From assembly GCA_035944135.1 (NCBI GenBank), contig DASZBM010000002.1, forward strand, positions 248,001-312,000: 64,000 nt of DNA, in the 5' to 3' direction. This DNA is from Acidobacteriaceae bacterium. Lineage in GTDB: Bacteria > Acidobacteriota > Terriglobia > Terriglobales > Acidobacteriaceae. This document shows, in pieces, positions 17,680 to 27,591 of the stretch. Position 1 is the stretch's first letter. Every line of letters begins with the position of its first letter. The notes under the pieces are model-generated. The model had not been told where the DNA came from. It did no database searches and saw only the letters and a program-made list of their open reading frames with translations. The translations under genes were made by a program, and so were the position numbers.

Positions 17680-17803
17680 TCACATCAATGTGCAACGCTA
17701 TTCAAGCTTTGCCCGGCTCCATAAATGTCTCCACGTAGCTCTTTGATTCTGCGGGTCGCTCTGATATCGTTCTTGTAATTCTGGATTGAGACAATTAACC
17801 CCA

Positions 17804-17815
17804 GAGACCGGTTTC
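17804..17815. promoter_or_regulatory. ACCGGT operator before the GH42-GH35 run
   Basis: GAGACCGGTTTC is one base away from the perfect palindrome GAGACCGGTCTC at 50263. It lies 50 bases before the GH42 start, in the divergent control region shared with GH125. Confidence 0.55.
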
Positions 17816-17865
17816 CTAAAATGCTCCCTTCATTTTCGATTAGGTGCGGGGGAAGGACAACGTAG

Positions 17866-20031
17866 ATGAATCGGCGAACCTTTGCGAAGACTGTCGGTTT
17901 GTCCGGCCTGGGCGCTCTGCTTCCCAAGCCAATTCGCGCGACAAACTTGTTTGAATCAGATCCTCCCGGCAGTTCTGCCCTCGCCGCTTCTCCATGGGAT
18001 GTCTATCGCCTGGGAGCTTCCTATTATCCCGAGTGGTGGGACCCCTCTGAGTGGGAGCCCGATTTTGCCGGGATGCAGGCACTTGGTGTGAACACAGTTC
18101 GTATGGGCGAGTTTGCGTGGTCGTCCTTTGAACCGCAAGAAGGAAAGTTTGTTTTCGACTGGATGGATCATGCGATTGAAATCGCAAATCGGCATGGCAT
18201 CAAGGTCCTCTTGGGCACACCCACTGCTGCCGTGCCGCCATGGCTGTATCAGCTTCATCCGGATGTGCTGGGCGCCAGCGCAATCGGCCCCTACACGTAC
18301 GGAGGGCGCAAGGGATATTGCACGAACAGCCCGAACTATCTCGCAGCGAGCGCTCGAATCACACAGGCGCTTGCCGAGCACTACGGCTCGCATCCTGGAG
18401 TTATCGGGTGGCAGCTCGATAACGAGCCGGGAATTCCTTTCGAGTGCTACGACCTGAACTGCGAGCATGCATTTCAGCGGTGGCTTCAGAAGCGGTATGG
18501 CAGTCTCGATGAGTTGAACCGTACGTGGAACGGGGCGTTCTGGAGCAACCACTATACGGACTGGTCACAAATTCACTTCCCGAAGAATTCCGGTGAAGGC
18601 GGATGGCAGCCGGCGATCAGTCTTAACTATCGCGAGTTCTTTTCGGATTCCTACCTCAATCATCTTCGTCGTCAGGCGGACATTCTTCATCAGGTTACGA
18701 AGCATCAGTTCGTGTACACCAATTGGCCAAGCACCACATGGTCGGTTGATGTGCACAAAGCTGGCGCCGAGTTTCTGGATGCGACGGCCTGGGATAACTA
18801 CGTAAGCGCCCCGGGCCTGACGGAGTATCAGCATCAGTACATTTCCTGCTTGAATCACGACCTTGCGCGCTGTGCCAGCCACGAGCAACGGTTCTTCTGC
18901 GCGGAACAGATCGCGTATCTGCCGCCGAATGCACTCGACGAAGGTCTGCGGATGCAGGCTTATCTGAATTTGGCACACGGAAGTCGCGGCCATATCTACT
19001 TCGAGTGGCGCAGGCCAGTTGCGGGCGGAGAGCAAGCCCGGCCTTCGTTCATCAAGGGATTCGACGGCAAGTTGACCCCGCAGGGGCCAATTCTCGAACG
19101 CATTGGACGCGAGTTCGGCGAGCTCGGTCCTGCGCTTGCTAATGCCACGACGAACGCCGACGTTGGTCTTTTGTACGATTTCACGAATGAGTTCGCGCAA
19201 GGCTTCTGGTCGGTCGGCGACCGCACGGATCGTTATGACGCCGAGTGTTCGCGCTTTTACGCTGGGTTGAAGTCGTTGCAGCGCAACATTGATATCGTTC
19301 CTCTCACGGCCGAACTCGATCGGTACAAGCTGATTGCTGCTCCGAACCTACGGTTGATCGATGATGTGGTGGCGGACAAGCTGAAAGCGTATGTCGCGCG
19401 TGGCGGTGTGCTGATCCTCACTTACCGCGTCGGCACTCAGCATACTGACGCCAGCATGCGCCACATCCTGTCGCCCGGAGTGTTCGCTGACATCGCGGGC
19501 GTGTCCGCGATCGCAAGGCTGGATCTGGTTGAATACAGCTCCGCACGCGGACAGATGGACAGCGCGCATGAGACGCAACTGGGCGTCGTGTTCAACGGCA
19601 GTTCCGAGGTTTTCAAGCCACGGACGATCATGGAGTCTTTGCAACTGCATGGTGCTGAGCCGGTCGCATCCTTCCGCGGGGGTCGTATGGAAGGCTTACC
19701 CGCCGTGACGCGTCACCGCTACGAGAAGGGATGGGTCATCTATGCAGGGACCGACAGCGGAGAGCACGGCTTCCACGAGGGGCTCGCGAGTCTGGCCGCA
19801 GCTGCTGCCGGTGTTAAGCCACTGCTGGAAGTGCCGCGCGGCGTTGCGGTGACCACTCGTGAAGACCAGCACCGTGTCTACTACTTTCTGCTGAATTTGA
19901 CGGAGACGCCACACGACAACATCGCACTACCCCGTCCGATGGAGAACTGGACGGAGAATCGCCGGAGCGTGTCGAGCGTTCGCCTGGAGCCGGTGGGCGT
20001 CGCTCTCTTGGCTGCTGCAAAGAACGCGTGA
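17866..20031 (+). CDS. GH42 beta-galactosidase, Tat-exported
   Basis: The 721-residue protein carries a Tat signal (NRRTFAK) and the three GH42 parts: a TIM barrel (about 45-420), a trimerisation domain (about 430-640) and a C-terminal beta domain. Glu187 in WQLDNEPG is the expected acid/base, and the glutamate in FFCAEQIAY is a candidate nucleophile. GH42 enzymes release terminal beta-galactose. The ATG at 17866 follows a GGAAGGA ribosome site. It is the first gene of a rightward run with GH38, GH92 and GH35 (gaps 45, 37 and 37 bases), probably one operon. Confidence 0.9.
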   Translation: MNRRTFAKTVGLSGLGALLPKPIRATNLFESDPPGSSALAASPWDVYRLGASYYPEWWDPSEWEPDFAGMQALGVNTVRMGEFAWSSFEPQEGKFVFDWMDHAIEIANRHGIKVLLGTPTAAVPPWLYQLHPDVLGASAIGPYTYGGRKGYCTNSPNYLAASARITQALAEHYGSHPGVIGWQLDNEPGIPFECYDLNCEHAFQRWLQKRYGSLDELNRTWNGAFWSNHYTDWSQIHFPKNSGEGGWQPAISLNYREFFSDSYLNHLRRQADILHQVTKHQFVYTNWPSTTWSVDVHKAGAEFLDATAWDNYVSAPGLTEYQHQYISCLNHDLARCASHEQRFFCAEQIAYLPPNALDEGLRMQAYLNLAHGSRGHIYFEWRRPVAGGEQARPSFIKGFDGKLTPQGPILERIGREFGELGPALANATTNADVGLLYDFTNEFAQGFWSVGDRTDRYDAECSRFYAGLKSLQRNIDIVPLTAELDRYKLIAAPNLRLIDDVVADKLKAYVARGGVLILTYRVGTQHTDASMRHILSPGVFADIAGVSAIARLDLVEYSSARGQMDSAHETQLGVVFNGSSEVFKPRTIMESLQLHGAEPVASFRGGRMEGLPAVTRHRYEKGWVIYAGTDSGEHGFHEGLASLAAAAAGVKPLLEVPRGVAVTTREDQHRVYYFLLNLTETPHDNIALPRPMENWTENRRSVSSVRLEPVGVALLAAAKNA

Positions 20032-20076
20032 CCCAGTCTCTCGTTCGCTCGCTTTCCTTTTGAAAGGTTCACCTAG

Positions 20077-23000
20077 ATGAAGAAGACAAGATTCACGACG
20101 GCAGCCGCAGTACTGGCATTTTGTGCAGCACGGCCGGGCGTAGGCACCGCGCAGGCAGGGCAGGCGATTGCGACATTTCCTCCGACCGCGGAGACCACAC
20201 TCAACCGCCTGTCCGGTCTCGATCATCTTGACAGCGGAACCTGGCGCTATCACGCGGCGGACATGCCCCACGGCGAAGACCCAAATCTGGATGACTCAGC
20301 ATGGCCGGTGGCGGAATCTAATCGGGATCTCGGAACGGAGGCAATATGGTTTCGGCGTTGGATCGAGGTTCCCAAATCTCTGGATGGTTACGATCTGACT
20401 GGCACGGCAATCTGGTTCCATGCCTCGATCGATGCCCACCTTCCACTTACGCAAATCATCTACGTCAACGGCCGCCGCATCGCAATGGGAGACAACATTG
20501 AGCCTGTGGAACTGCTGGCGCACGTCACGGCGGGCGAGAAGATACTTGTCGCAGTGAAGGCGCTTGCGACTGTACTGCCGAAGCGTTTCAACGGAACACA
20601 GATCACAATCCACTTCTCACCGGACCGCCCGAATCCAGTTGATCTGCGAGATGAGGTGCTGTCGGCGGCCATCCTTCTCCCGTCGGTGGAAGCAGATGCG
20701 TCTGCGGATAGAAAGGTGTTGGAGAGGGCCGTCGATGAGATCGACATCAAGGCATTGGACACAAATGATCAGAAAAGGTTCGATGCATCGCTTCGTGAGG
20801 CGCAGTCCACGCTTGAGCCGCTAAGACCTACGATGCAGAAGGTGCAGGTATCTCTCGATGGCGATGCACATATTGATGCGGCATGGTTGTGGCCCTGGAC
20901 TGAATCCGTCGACGTCGTGCGGCGTACCTTCTCCACGGCACTGCAATTGATGGATGAATATCCGGGATATGTGTTTACGCAGTCCGCGGCTGCGTACAAC
21001 GAGTGGATGGCCGAGAAGTATCCGGACATCAACGATGAGATTGCAAGGCGGATCAAGGAAGGCCGGTGGGAGGTCGTTGGAGGTATGTGGGTCGAGCCCG
21101 ACCTGAACATGCCCGATGGTGAGTCGACCGCTCGGTCGCTGCTCATCGGAAAACGCTGGTATCAACAGCACTATGGTGTGGATGTGCGAGTCGGCTGGAA
21201 TCCTGATTCCTTTGGGTACAACTGGCAGTTGCCGCAGATCTACAAGAAGTCCGGCGTCGATTATTTCGTCACGCAGAAGATGAGCTGGAACGACACGAAC
21301 CAGTTACCACTGAAACTCTTCTGGTGGGAGTCGCCAGACGGCAGCAAGGTGCTGACCTATTTCCCAAGAGGCTATGGGAATCGCGACGTAGGCCCCGTGC
21401 GGTTGTCTGCAAACATGGTGCAGGCGCGCCAACAAGCCCCAGGCATGACGGATATGTTGGACTTGTATGGCGTGGGTGACCACGGTGGTGGGCCGACACG
21501 CGTCATTCTCGATCAGGCCTCGCGCTGGATGCAGCCCGGCAAGGTTGCGCCGCAGATGCACTTCGGCACAGCGAATGCTTACTTCGAATCTGTCGAGAAG
21601 CAGATCGCGAAGGACTCGCCGGTCTGGAACTATCAGAGCATCGCGGAGGGATATCACCCACCCGAGCCGCAGTCCGGTTCGGTTGTGATTCCAACGTGGA
21701 AAGATGAGCTCTACCTCGAGACCCATCGAGGCGTGTTCACAACTCAGGCCAATCAGAAGCGCAACCTTCGCAAAGCGCCGGAGGCAACGCTGAATGCGGA
21801 GAAGTTTGCATCGCTGGCGTGGCTGGATGGCGACTCATATCCTGGAGTGGAACTGACGGAGGCATGGAAGAAGATCGCCTTCAATGGCTTTCATGATCTC
21901 GCCGCAGGCTCCGGCATCGCCCAGGTCTACCGGGATGCACAGAAGGATTTCGACGAAGTCCGACGGATTGATGATGAGGTAAGTCGCAAGGCGCTTGAGA
22001 CGGTTTCTGCCCGCATTGATACGCGAGCTCCTCAGGGCGTTCCCGTCATCGTGTTCAATCCGCTCGCGTGGAACCGGTCTGGATTTGTCAATGTAAACGT
22101 GCAGCTGCCAAACGCTACCGCAGACGTATCGGTATTCGATGGTAGTGGACAAGTGCTGCCGTCAGAGGTGATCTCACATGATGCGACGACGAACAGGTTT
22201 GTAATTCGGCTGTTCGCACGCGAGATTCCATCCATGGGCTACAGCGTTTTCCGCGTTGTGCCGGGGCGCCGCACCTTCAAGAGTGATCTTGAGGCGCATG
22301 GAACAACGATTGAAAATGCATCTCTTCGGGTGACCGTTGATCCGAAGACGGGTTGCATTACGAGTCTCTATGACAAGCGTGCGAACTTTGAAACGCTCGC
22401 GCGGGGAAGCTGTGGGAACGAACTGCAGGCGTTCAAGGATACGCCGAAGATCTACGATGCCTGGAACATCGATCCCGGCACACTCGATCAACCGCCCACG
22501 CGCCTCGACCATGCCGAATCAGTGAAGCTCGTCAGCAACACGCCTCTCCGCGCCGTTGTGCGTGTAACGCGTTCCTGGCAGAGTTCGAAGTTCGTGCAGG
22601 ATATTGAGCTCGACGCTGGATCTGACGAAGTGCTGGTCAATAACAACATTGACTGGCACGAAACGCACGTGCTGCTCAAGGCTGCATTTCCGCTGGCTGC
22701 AACCGCACCGTTCGCAACCTATGAGATCCCCTACGGGACGATCCAGCGTCCTACAACGCGCAACAATTCCTTTGAGAAGGCTCGCTTCGAGGTGCCAGCC
22801 CAAAAGTGGGCGGACCTGGGCGACACGAAGCAGGGTTTCAGTCTCATAAACGAGAGCAAGTTCGGTTACGATGCTGTCGGAAATCTCCTTCGGCTCACCT
22901 TGCTTCGGTCGCCTGTCTATCCGGACCCCAACGCGGATCGTGGGCCAAATCACTTTCGGTATGCGCTCTATCCCCATGCCGGCAGCTGGAAAAATGCGCT

Positions 23001-23382
23001 CACTGTCCGAAAAGGATTTGAATTCAACTATCCGCTGATTGCTATGCAAGTAGCCCCGCATAGTGGCCCGATGCCGTCGGAGCATTCGTTTCTGCGACCC
23101 GCATCAGACAACGTTGTCATAACGGCGATGAAGAAGGCCGAGGACACACATTCCATCATCGTTCACCTGTATGAGTGGAAGGGCGAGGATCACGACGTTG
23201 ATATCGATGTCCCCGCCGGTACGACCGCTGCAACGGAGACCAATCTGATGGAGAAGCCCGAAGGTGAAAGTCTCCCACTGAAAGGAAATCGCGTAACGCT
23301 CCACGTGCATCCGTTCGAGATTGTCTCGTTCCGTTTGGACTACCCGGACAGGTCAGACGTACGATCGGGCGCGGCGGAGTGA
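20077..23382 (+). CDS. GH38 alpha-mannosidase
   Basis: The 1101-residue protein has an N-terminal Sec-type signal (hydrophobic stretch ending near GTAQ). An N-terminal domain of about 250 residues precedes the GH38 catalytic barrel. Zinc ligands His265 and Asp267 are in DAHIDAAWLW. Asp377 in GWNPDSFGYN is the predicted nucleophile and also a zinc ligand, and a further histidine is in GVGDHGGGPTR. A middle three-helix bundle and beta-sandwich C-terminal domains follow. GH38 enzymes are retaining alpha-mannosidases, many acting on N-glycans or oligomannose. Position between GH42 and GH92 supports a glycan-trimming role outside the cytoplasm. Confidence 0.92.
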   Translation: MKKTRFTTAAAVLAFCAARPGVGTAQAGQAIATFPPTAETTLNRLSGLDHLDSGTWRYHAADMPHGEDPNLDDSAWPVAESNRDLGTEAIWFRRWIEVPKSLDGYDLTGTAIWFHASIDAHLPLTQIIYVNGRRIAMGDNIEPVELLAHVTAGEKILVAVKALATVLPKRFNGTQITIHFSPDRPNPVDLRDEVLSAAILLPSVEADASADRKVLERAVDEIDIKALDTNDQKRFDASLREAQSTLEPLRPTMQKVQVSLDGDAHIDAAWLWPWTESVDVVRRTFSTALQLMDEYPGYVFTQSAAAYNEWMAEKYPDINDEIARRIKEGRWEVVGGMWVEPDLNMPDGESTARSLLIGKRWYQQHYGVDVRVGWNPDSFGYNWQLPQIYKKSGVDYFVTQKMSWNDTNQLPLKLFWWESPDGSKVLTYFPRGYGNRDVGPVRLSANMVQARQQAPGMTDMLDLYGVGDHGGGPTRVILDQASRWMQPGKVAPQMHFGTANAYFESVEKQIAKDSPVWNYQSIAEGYHPPEPQSGSVVIPTWKDELYLETHRGVFTTQANQKRNLRKAPEATLNAEKFASLAWLDGDSYPGVELTEAWKKIAFNGFHDLAAGSGIAQVYRDAQKDFDEVRRIDDEVSRKALETVSARIDTRAPQGVPVIVFNPLAWNRSGFVNVNVQLPNATADVSVFDGSGQVLPSEVISHDATTNRFVIRLFAREIPSMGYSVFRVVPGRRTFKSDLEAHGTTIENASLRVTVDPKTGCITSLYDKRANFETLARGSCGNELQAFKDTPKIYDAWNIDPGTLDQPPTRLDHAESVKLVSNTPLRAVVRVTRSWQSSKFVQDIELDAGSDEVLVNNNIDWHETHVLLKAAFPLAATAPFATYEIPYGTIQRPTTRNNSFEKARFEVPAQKWADLGDTKQGFSLINESKFGYDAVGNLLRLTLLRSPVYPDPNADRGPNHFRYALYPHAGSWKNALTVRKGFEFNYPLIAMQVAPHSGPMPSEHSFLRPASDNVVITAMKKAEDTHSIIVHLYEWKGEDHDVDIDVPAGTTAATETNLMEKPEGESLPLKGNRVTLHVHPFEIVSFRLDYPDRSDVRSGAAE

Positions 23383-23419
23383 GCGTTCGGCGCATGCCTG
23401 GAGAGAGGGTGAGATCACG

Positions 23420-25876
23420 ATGAAAATTGTTCGGCCTACTTCACAGCCACGGCGAGCGTTTCTCAAATCCTGCGTTGGTCTTTCGGCGGCACAGATCGTT
23501 TCATACTCGTCACTGTTGTCGATGTTTGATGGAAACGCCGCTGCGCAGCAAGCATCCACGAAGACACCTGAAGCTGTCTCGTCTGCAAATCCGATGGTTG
23601 GCACTGGCTGGCGTGGCCACATGTTTCCAGGGGCGACGCAGCCGTTCGGTCTGGTGCAACTCAGTCCGGACAGCAGCGGCCCTCCGGAGCCGCATTGGAA
23701 TGTTCAGGGTGACTGGTACGAGTGGCAACATTGCTCCGGATACAACTATCGCGACAATGTCATTAATGGCTTCAGTCATACACACGTTCAGGGCACAGGA
23801 GGCATAGACCTCGGCGATGTTCTGATCATGCCGATGGTGGAGGGTCTCAACTGGTCTTGGGACGCTGGCCGGATCCAGCCTCTAACCGAGATGCAGATCG
23901 TGGCACTCGGGACGGACTCCGGGATTGTGTTCTCGCCGTCCGAGCTTGGCTACCGGTCCTTCTTTTCGCACGAACGAGAGATCGCGCGCCCTGGTTATTA
24001 CAGCGTTCATCTGGATACACCGAAGGTGCAGGCTGAGCTGACTGCCACAACGCGCTGCGGCATGCACCGGTATCGCTACATGAGCAGTATTGGCCGGCAG
24101 GGACTTATGGTGGATCTTGTTCACGGACTCAACTGCCGTGTTCAGGATGCCGAGCTCACGATTGAGAGCAATGGGAGCATCACGGGCCGTCGATCGACTA
24201 CAGGATGGGCGCATGACCGCGCCGTTTTCTTTGCGCTGGATCTTTCAGATGTTGCGGAAGCCATCGATGTAAGCGTGGATGGAACGATAACGAAGGCCAG
24301 GGTCGGCGATCGGTTTACGGGCAAGGAGATTAAAGTGATCTTCACTCGCCGCCCGTCGCAGGAGCCACTCATCGCTCGCGTGGGCATCTCGCCGGTCAGC
24401 ATCGAAGGCGCCAGAAAGAATCTTCGCCGTGAGATTCCCGAATGGGGCTTCGATGCTGTTGCACAACGAGCGAGCGACAATTGGAATGAGCTTCTCTCCG
24501 GGCTGAATGCCGAGTCCTTCGACCCTGAAATCGAAAAGACCTTTTATTCTGACGCGTACCACTCGTTTGTTGCACCGGCTACCTACAACGATGCCGATGG
24601 CACCTTCCGCGGGCAAGACCTGAAGACTCACTCGAACCCAGGCTTCACGAAGTACACGACGCTCTCGATATGGGATATCTATCGCGGCCAGTTCCCATTT
24701 CTTACGATCACGCAGCCGAATCGCATCAACGACATTGTCCGCACGCTGCTGACGGACTATGACCAACTCGGGCAGCATGCGCTGCCCATGTGGCCCCTAT
24801 GGGCGAATGAAACCTGGAGCATGGTTGGGTTTCATGCCGCGGCGATGATTCTTGGTGCCTACGTTCGCGGCTTTCGAGACTTCGACATTCAAGCCGCTTA
24901 CGCTGCTGTTCGCGACACTGCGCTTGTGGGTGCCGAAGCACGTGGTAATCGCGAGTTGCAGGCGATGTTCCGGCAGTACGGGTATGTGCCATATGATCTT
25001 CATCCCGGCAGTGTCTCCTCGACGCTTGATCTCTCCTACGACTACTGGTGCGCGGGTGCTCTCGCACGGCTGCTTGGCAAAACCGAAGACAGCCAGATGT
25101 TCGCCAAGCTTGGCCAGAACTATCGGAACGTTTTCAATCCCTCAACGGGGTTTATGCAAGCCAGGTCAAAGGATGGTGCGTGGCGCATGCCGTTCCGTCC
25201 TGACCAGGAAACGAACGATTACGTGGAAACGGATGCCTGGCAGGCGAGCTTCAGCGTGCCCCACGATATCCAGGGCCTCATCCAACTCTATGGCGGTGAC
25301 GAGGCGTTCATCGAGAAACTGGATGGCCTCTTCACTGCGCCATCCACAGTCCTCGACGCACGCCCTGACATCACGGGTATCGTCGGACAGGATGCGCAAG
25401 GCAATGAGCCCAGCAATCACCATCCCTACTTGTTCTCCTTTGCAGGAGCACCGTGGAAGACACAGTACTGGACTCGCACGGTCGCCGCGCTGTATAACGC
25501 AACGCCGGCGGGGATCCCCGGGAATGATGATTGCGGTCAGCTTGCGAGCTGGTTTGTTTTCGCGGCATTGGGCTTTTACCCCGTGAATGCGGCGAATGGA
25601 GTGTATGTGCTGGGCAGTCCGCTGGTGAATCGTGCTGCCATTCGCAACCCGGCAAACGGCTCGACCTTTACGATCGTCGCGGACAATAACAGCGCCGCGA
25701 ATATGTACATTCACCAGGCCCACTTGAATGGAGAAGAGCTTCATCGATCATGGATATCGCATCAGCAGATCACAGCTGGAGGAGAACTGCGGCTGCGTAT
25801 GGGCTCATCGCCAAACAAATCGTGGGGTTCCGCTTTGTCCGATAGACCACCCTCTGAATTGTTGTCTGAAAAATAG
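23420..25876 (+). CDS. GH92 alpha-mannosidase (second copy)
   Basis: The 818-residue protein has a Tat signal (PRRAFLKSC). The start is ATG 23420; an open stretch back to 23321 would overlap GH38 and precede the signal. GH92 motifs are intact: YVETDAWQ with the probable acid glutamate, QGNEPSNHHPYLF, and GNDDCGQLASW followed by GFYPVN. Unlike the copy at 13840-16110 it keeps the standard GNEP motif, so the two probably cut different alpha-mannosidic linkages (inference). It lies 37 bases after GH38 in the same run. Confidence 0.9.
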   Translation: MKIVRPTSQPRRAFLKSCVGLSAAQIVSYSSLLSMFDGNAAAQQASTKTPEAVSSANPMVGTGWRGHMFPGATQPFGLVQLSPDSSGPPEPHWNVQGDWYEWQHCSGYNYRDNVINGFSHTHVQGTGGIDLGDVLIMPMVEGLNWSWDAGRIQPLTEMQIVALGTDSGIVFSPSELGYRSFFSHEREIARPGYYSVHLDTPKVQAELTATTRCGMHRYRYMSSIGRQGLMVDLVHGLNCRVQDAELTIESNGSITGRRSTTGWAHDRAVFFALDLSDVAEAIDVSVDGTITKARVGDRFTGKEIKVIFTRRPSQEPLIARVGISPVSIEGARKNLRREIPEWGFDAVAQRASDNWNELLSGLNAESFDPEIEKTFYSDAYHSFVAPATYNDADGTFRGQDLKTHSNPGFTKYTTLSIWDIYRGQFPFLTITQPNRINDIVRTLLTDYDQLGQHALPMWPLWANETWSMVGFHAAAMILGAYVRGFRDFDIQAAYAAVRDTALVGAEARGNRELQAMFRQYGYVPYDLHPGSVSSTLDLSYDYWCAGALARLLGKTEDSQMFAKLGQNYRNVFNPSTGFMQARSKDGAWRMPFRPDQETNDYVETDAWQASFSVPHDIQGLIQLYGGDEAFIEKLDGLFTAPSTVLDARPDITGIVGQDAQGNEPSNHHPYLFSFAGAPWKTQYWTRTVAALYNATPAGIPGNDDCGQLASWFVFAALGFYPVNAANGVYVLGSPLVNRAAIRNPANGSTFTIVADNNSAANMYIHQAHLNGEELHRSWISHQQITAGGELRLRMGSSPNKSWGSALSDRPPSELLSEK

Positions 25877-25913
25877 GCGTCGCAATCTAACAACGGAGTT
25901 TATACAACCACAT

Positions 25914-27566
25914 ATGATCAGCTGCGCCGCACCAGGTCGTGCATCAATCTGCTCGCGAGGAGTGAAGCTCGCGCTTGCATTTGCGCTGCTTCTTCTATCG
26001 CTGATTTGTAATCCACTCCGCCTTCGGGCGCAGGCGATTCCGACTGTCGAGAAATCGGACGGGCACTTTCATCTGCTTGTTGACGGCAAGCCATTTTTTG
26101 TCCTTGGCGCGCAGGTGCACAATTCCAGCGGCTGGCCGACAGCGCTCGATCAGGCCTGGCCTGTGTTGACGGCGATGCGCTGCAACACCGTGTCGGTCCC
26201 GGTGTACTGGGAGGCAATCGAGCCTGAAGAGGGCCGCTTTGACTTCAGCGCAGTCGATGCGATCGTGCTGGGCGCCCGTGCACACAATCTGCATGTTCTT
26301 CTCTCGTGGTTCGGTACATGGAAGAACGGTGCAATGACGTATGTGCCCGCCTGGGTCAAAGAAAATCCCAGGAAGTACCCACCCGTCCTTGATTCCGCGC
26401 AGCAGCCCGTGGAGGCCCTGAGCCCTCTTGGCGATGCGAGCCGCGAAGCAGACCGCAAGGCGTTCGCCGCGCTGATGGCCCACCTCAAATCCAGTGATGG
26501 CACACAGCACACGGTCATCCTTGTGCAAGTCGAGAACGAAGCCGGTGTTCTTGGGGCCGATCGCGACTACTCCGCTCAAGGGAACGCCCGCTTCCACGAG
26601 CAGGTCCCAACCGAAGTCTTAGCGTCGCTCGGCAGGACCAATGAACATGGCACATGGTCTGAGGTGTTCGCAGAACGCGCACCGGAAGCGTTCATGTCCT
26701 ACTGGACCATGCGCTGCATCGACTCTGTCGCCGAGGCAGGGAAGAGCGTCTATCCGTTGCCCATGTACGTCAATGTGTGGCCGCGCGAGCAACCGGGACT
26801 GCTGCGCCCCGGCTTCTCGTCGCCGAGCGGAGGTGCCGTTGCCTGGCTGCTGCCGATGTGGAAACGCCTCGCACCGCACATCGATGTCATTTGTCCGGAT
26901 ATCTATGACGAGGATGAGGACTCTTATGAAACTCTGTTGAGTCTCTACAGCCGCCCCGACAATCCTCTCTATGTACCGGAGACTGGCGGTTCGATCGCAC
27001 ACGCGAAGAACATGTTCCTGACCTTTGCGTCACCGAACTCTCTAGGTATCTCCATCTTCGGAGTGGACGGCGCGTCTGCACAGGATCTGGAATCCTTCAA
27101 GGGCTGGGGCAGTGAAGTCGCAATGAACTTCGCGCTGTTCGGCCCAGCGTCCAGCGCGTTTCGGTCTCTCAGCGATGCAGGGCACTTGAAAGCAGCGGTG
27201 GAAGAGGAGGGTCTTGCCAATCCCGGAATGAGCTTCGATCAGTTTGATGTTGCTGTGCGCTTCGGCCCAGTCCTGAACGGCTACGGTGGCCCTCGCGGCC
27301 GCGGAAATTCTCAGCGGAACGGCCGTGTGCTTGTCGGTCAGATCAGCCCGGATGAGTTCCTCATCGGCGGCATGAACGCGAATATCATCTTCGCACCGAA
27401 GCTTGGATCAGAAATGACACACGCAATGCTTGTGACTGTCGAGGAAGGCCATTTCGAAGCTGGGGTATGGCAAACGGAACGACTGCTCAATGGTGATGAG
27501 ACAGCTTTCGGGCTCACGCTGAAGCCGCATGGCAGTCTACTGAAGGTAAAGGTGCGCGCCTACTGA
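25914..27566 (+). CDS. GH35-like beta-galactosidase (DUF5597 type)
   Basis: From ATG 25914 the protein has 550 residues with an N-terminal hydrophobic signal (about 18-40). The frame continues upstream to 25728 but would overlap GH92, and that extension shows no signal. The TIM barrel has Glu209 in VQVENEAG as acid/base and the glutamate in LYVPETGG as probable nucleophile, both in the GH35 arrangement. The C-terminal part resembles DUF5597 found behind such catalytic domains. It closes the GH42-GH38-GH92 run and would remove beta-galactose. Galactose specificity is inferred and fits the galK/galT operon nearby. Confidence 0.82.
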   Translation: MISCAAPGRASICSRGVKLALAFALLLLSLICNPLRLRAQAIPTVEKSDGHFHLLVDGKPFFVLGAQVHNSSGWPTALDQAWPVLTAMRCNTVSVPVYWEAIEPEEGRFDFSAVDAIVLGARAHNLHVLLSWFGTWKNGAMTYVPAWVKENPRKYPPVLDSAQQPVEALSPLGDASREADRKAFAALMAHLKSSDGTQHTVILVQVENEAGVLGADRDYSAQGNARFHEQVPTEVLASLGRTNEHGTWSEVFAERAPEAFMSYWTMRCIDSVAEAGKSVYPLPMYVNVWPREQPGLLRPGFSSPSGGAVAWLLPMWKRLAPHIDVICPDIYDEDEDSYETLLSLYSRPDNPLYVPETGGSIAHAKNMFLTFASPNSLGISIFGVDGASAQDLESFKGWGSEVAMNFALFGPASSAFRSLSDAGHLKAAVEEEGLANPGMSFDQFDVAVRFGPVLNGYGGPRGRGNSQRNGRVLVGQISPDEFLIGGMNANIIFAPKLGSEMTHAMLVTVEEGHFEAGVWQTERLLNGDETAFGLTLKPHGSLLKVKVRAY

Positions 27567-27591
27567 AGGCTGCTCCCAAACGTAGCCGGGC

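Noticed and set aside
16292-17746. 484-codon open frame on the plus strand
   Set aside because: It is antisense to the GH125 gene, whose motifs are clear; the plus-strand product has no family features.
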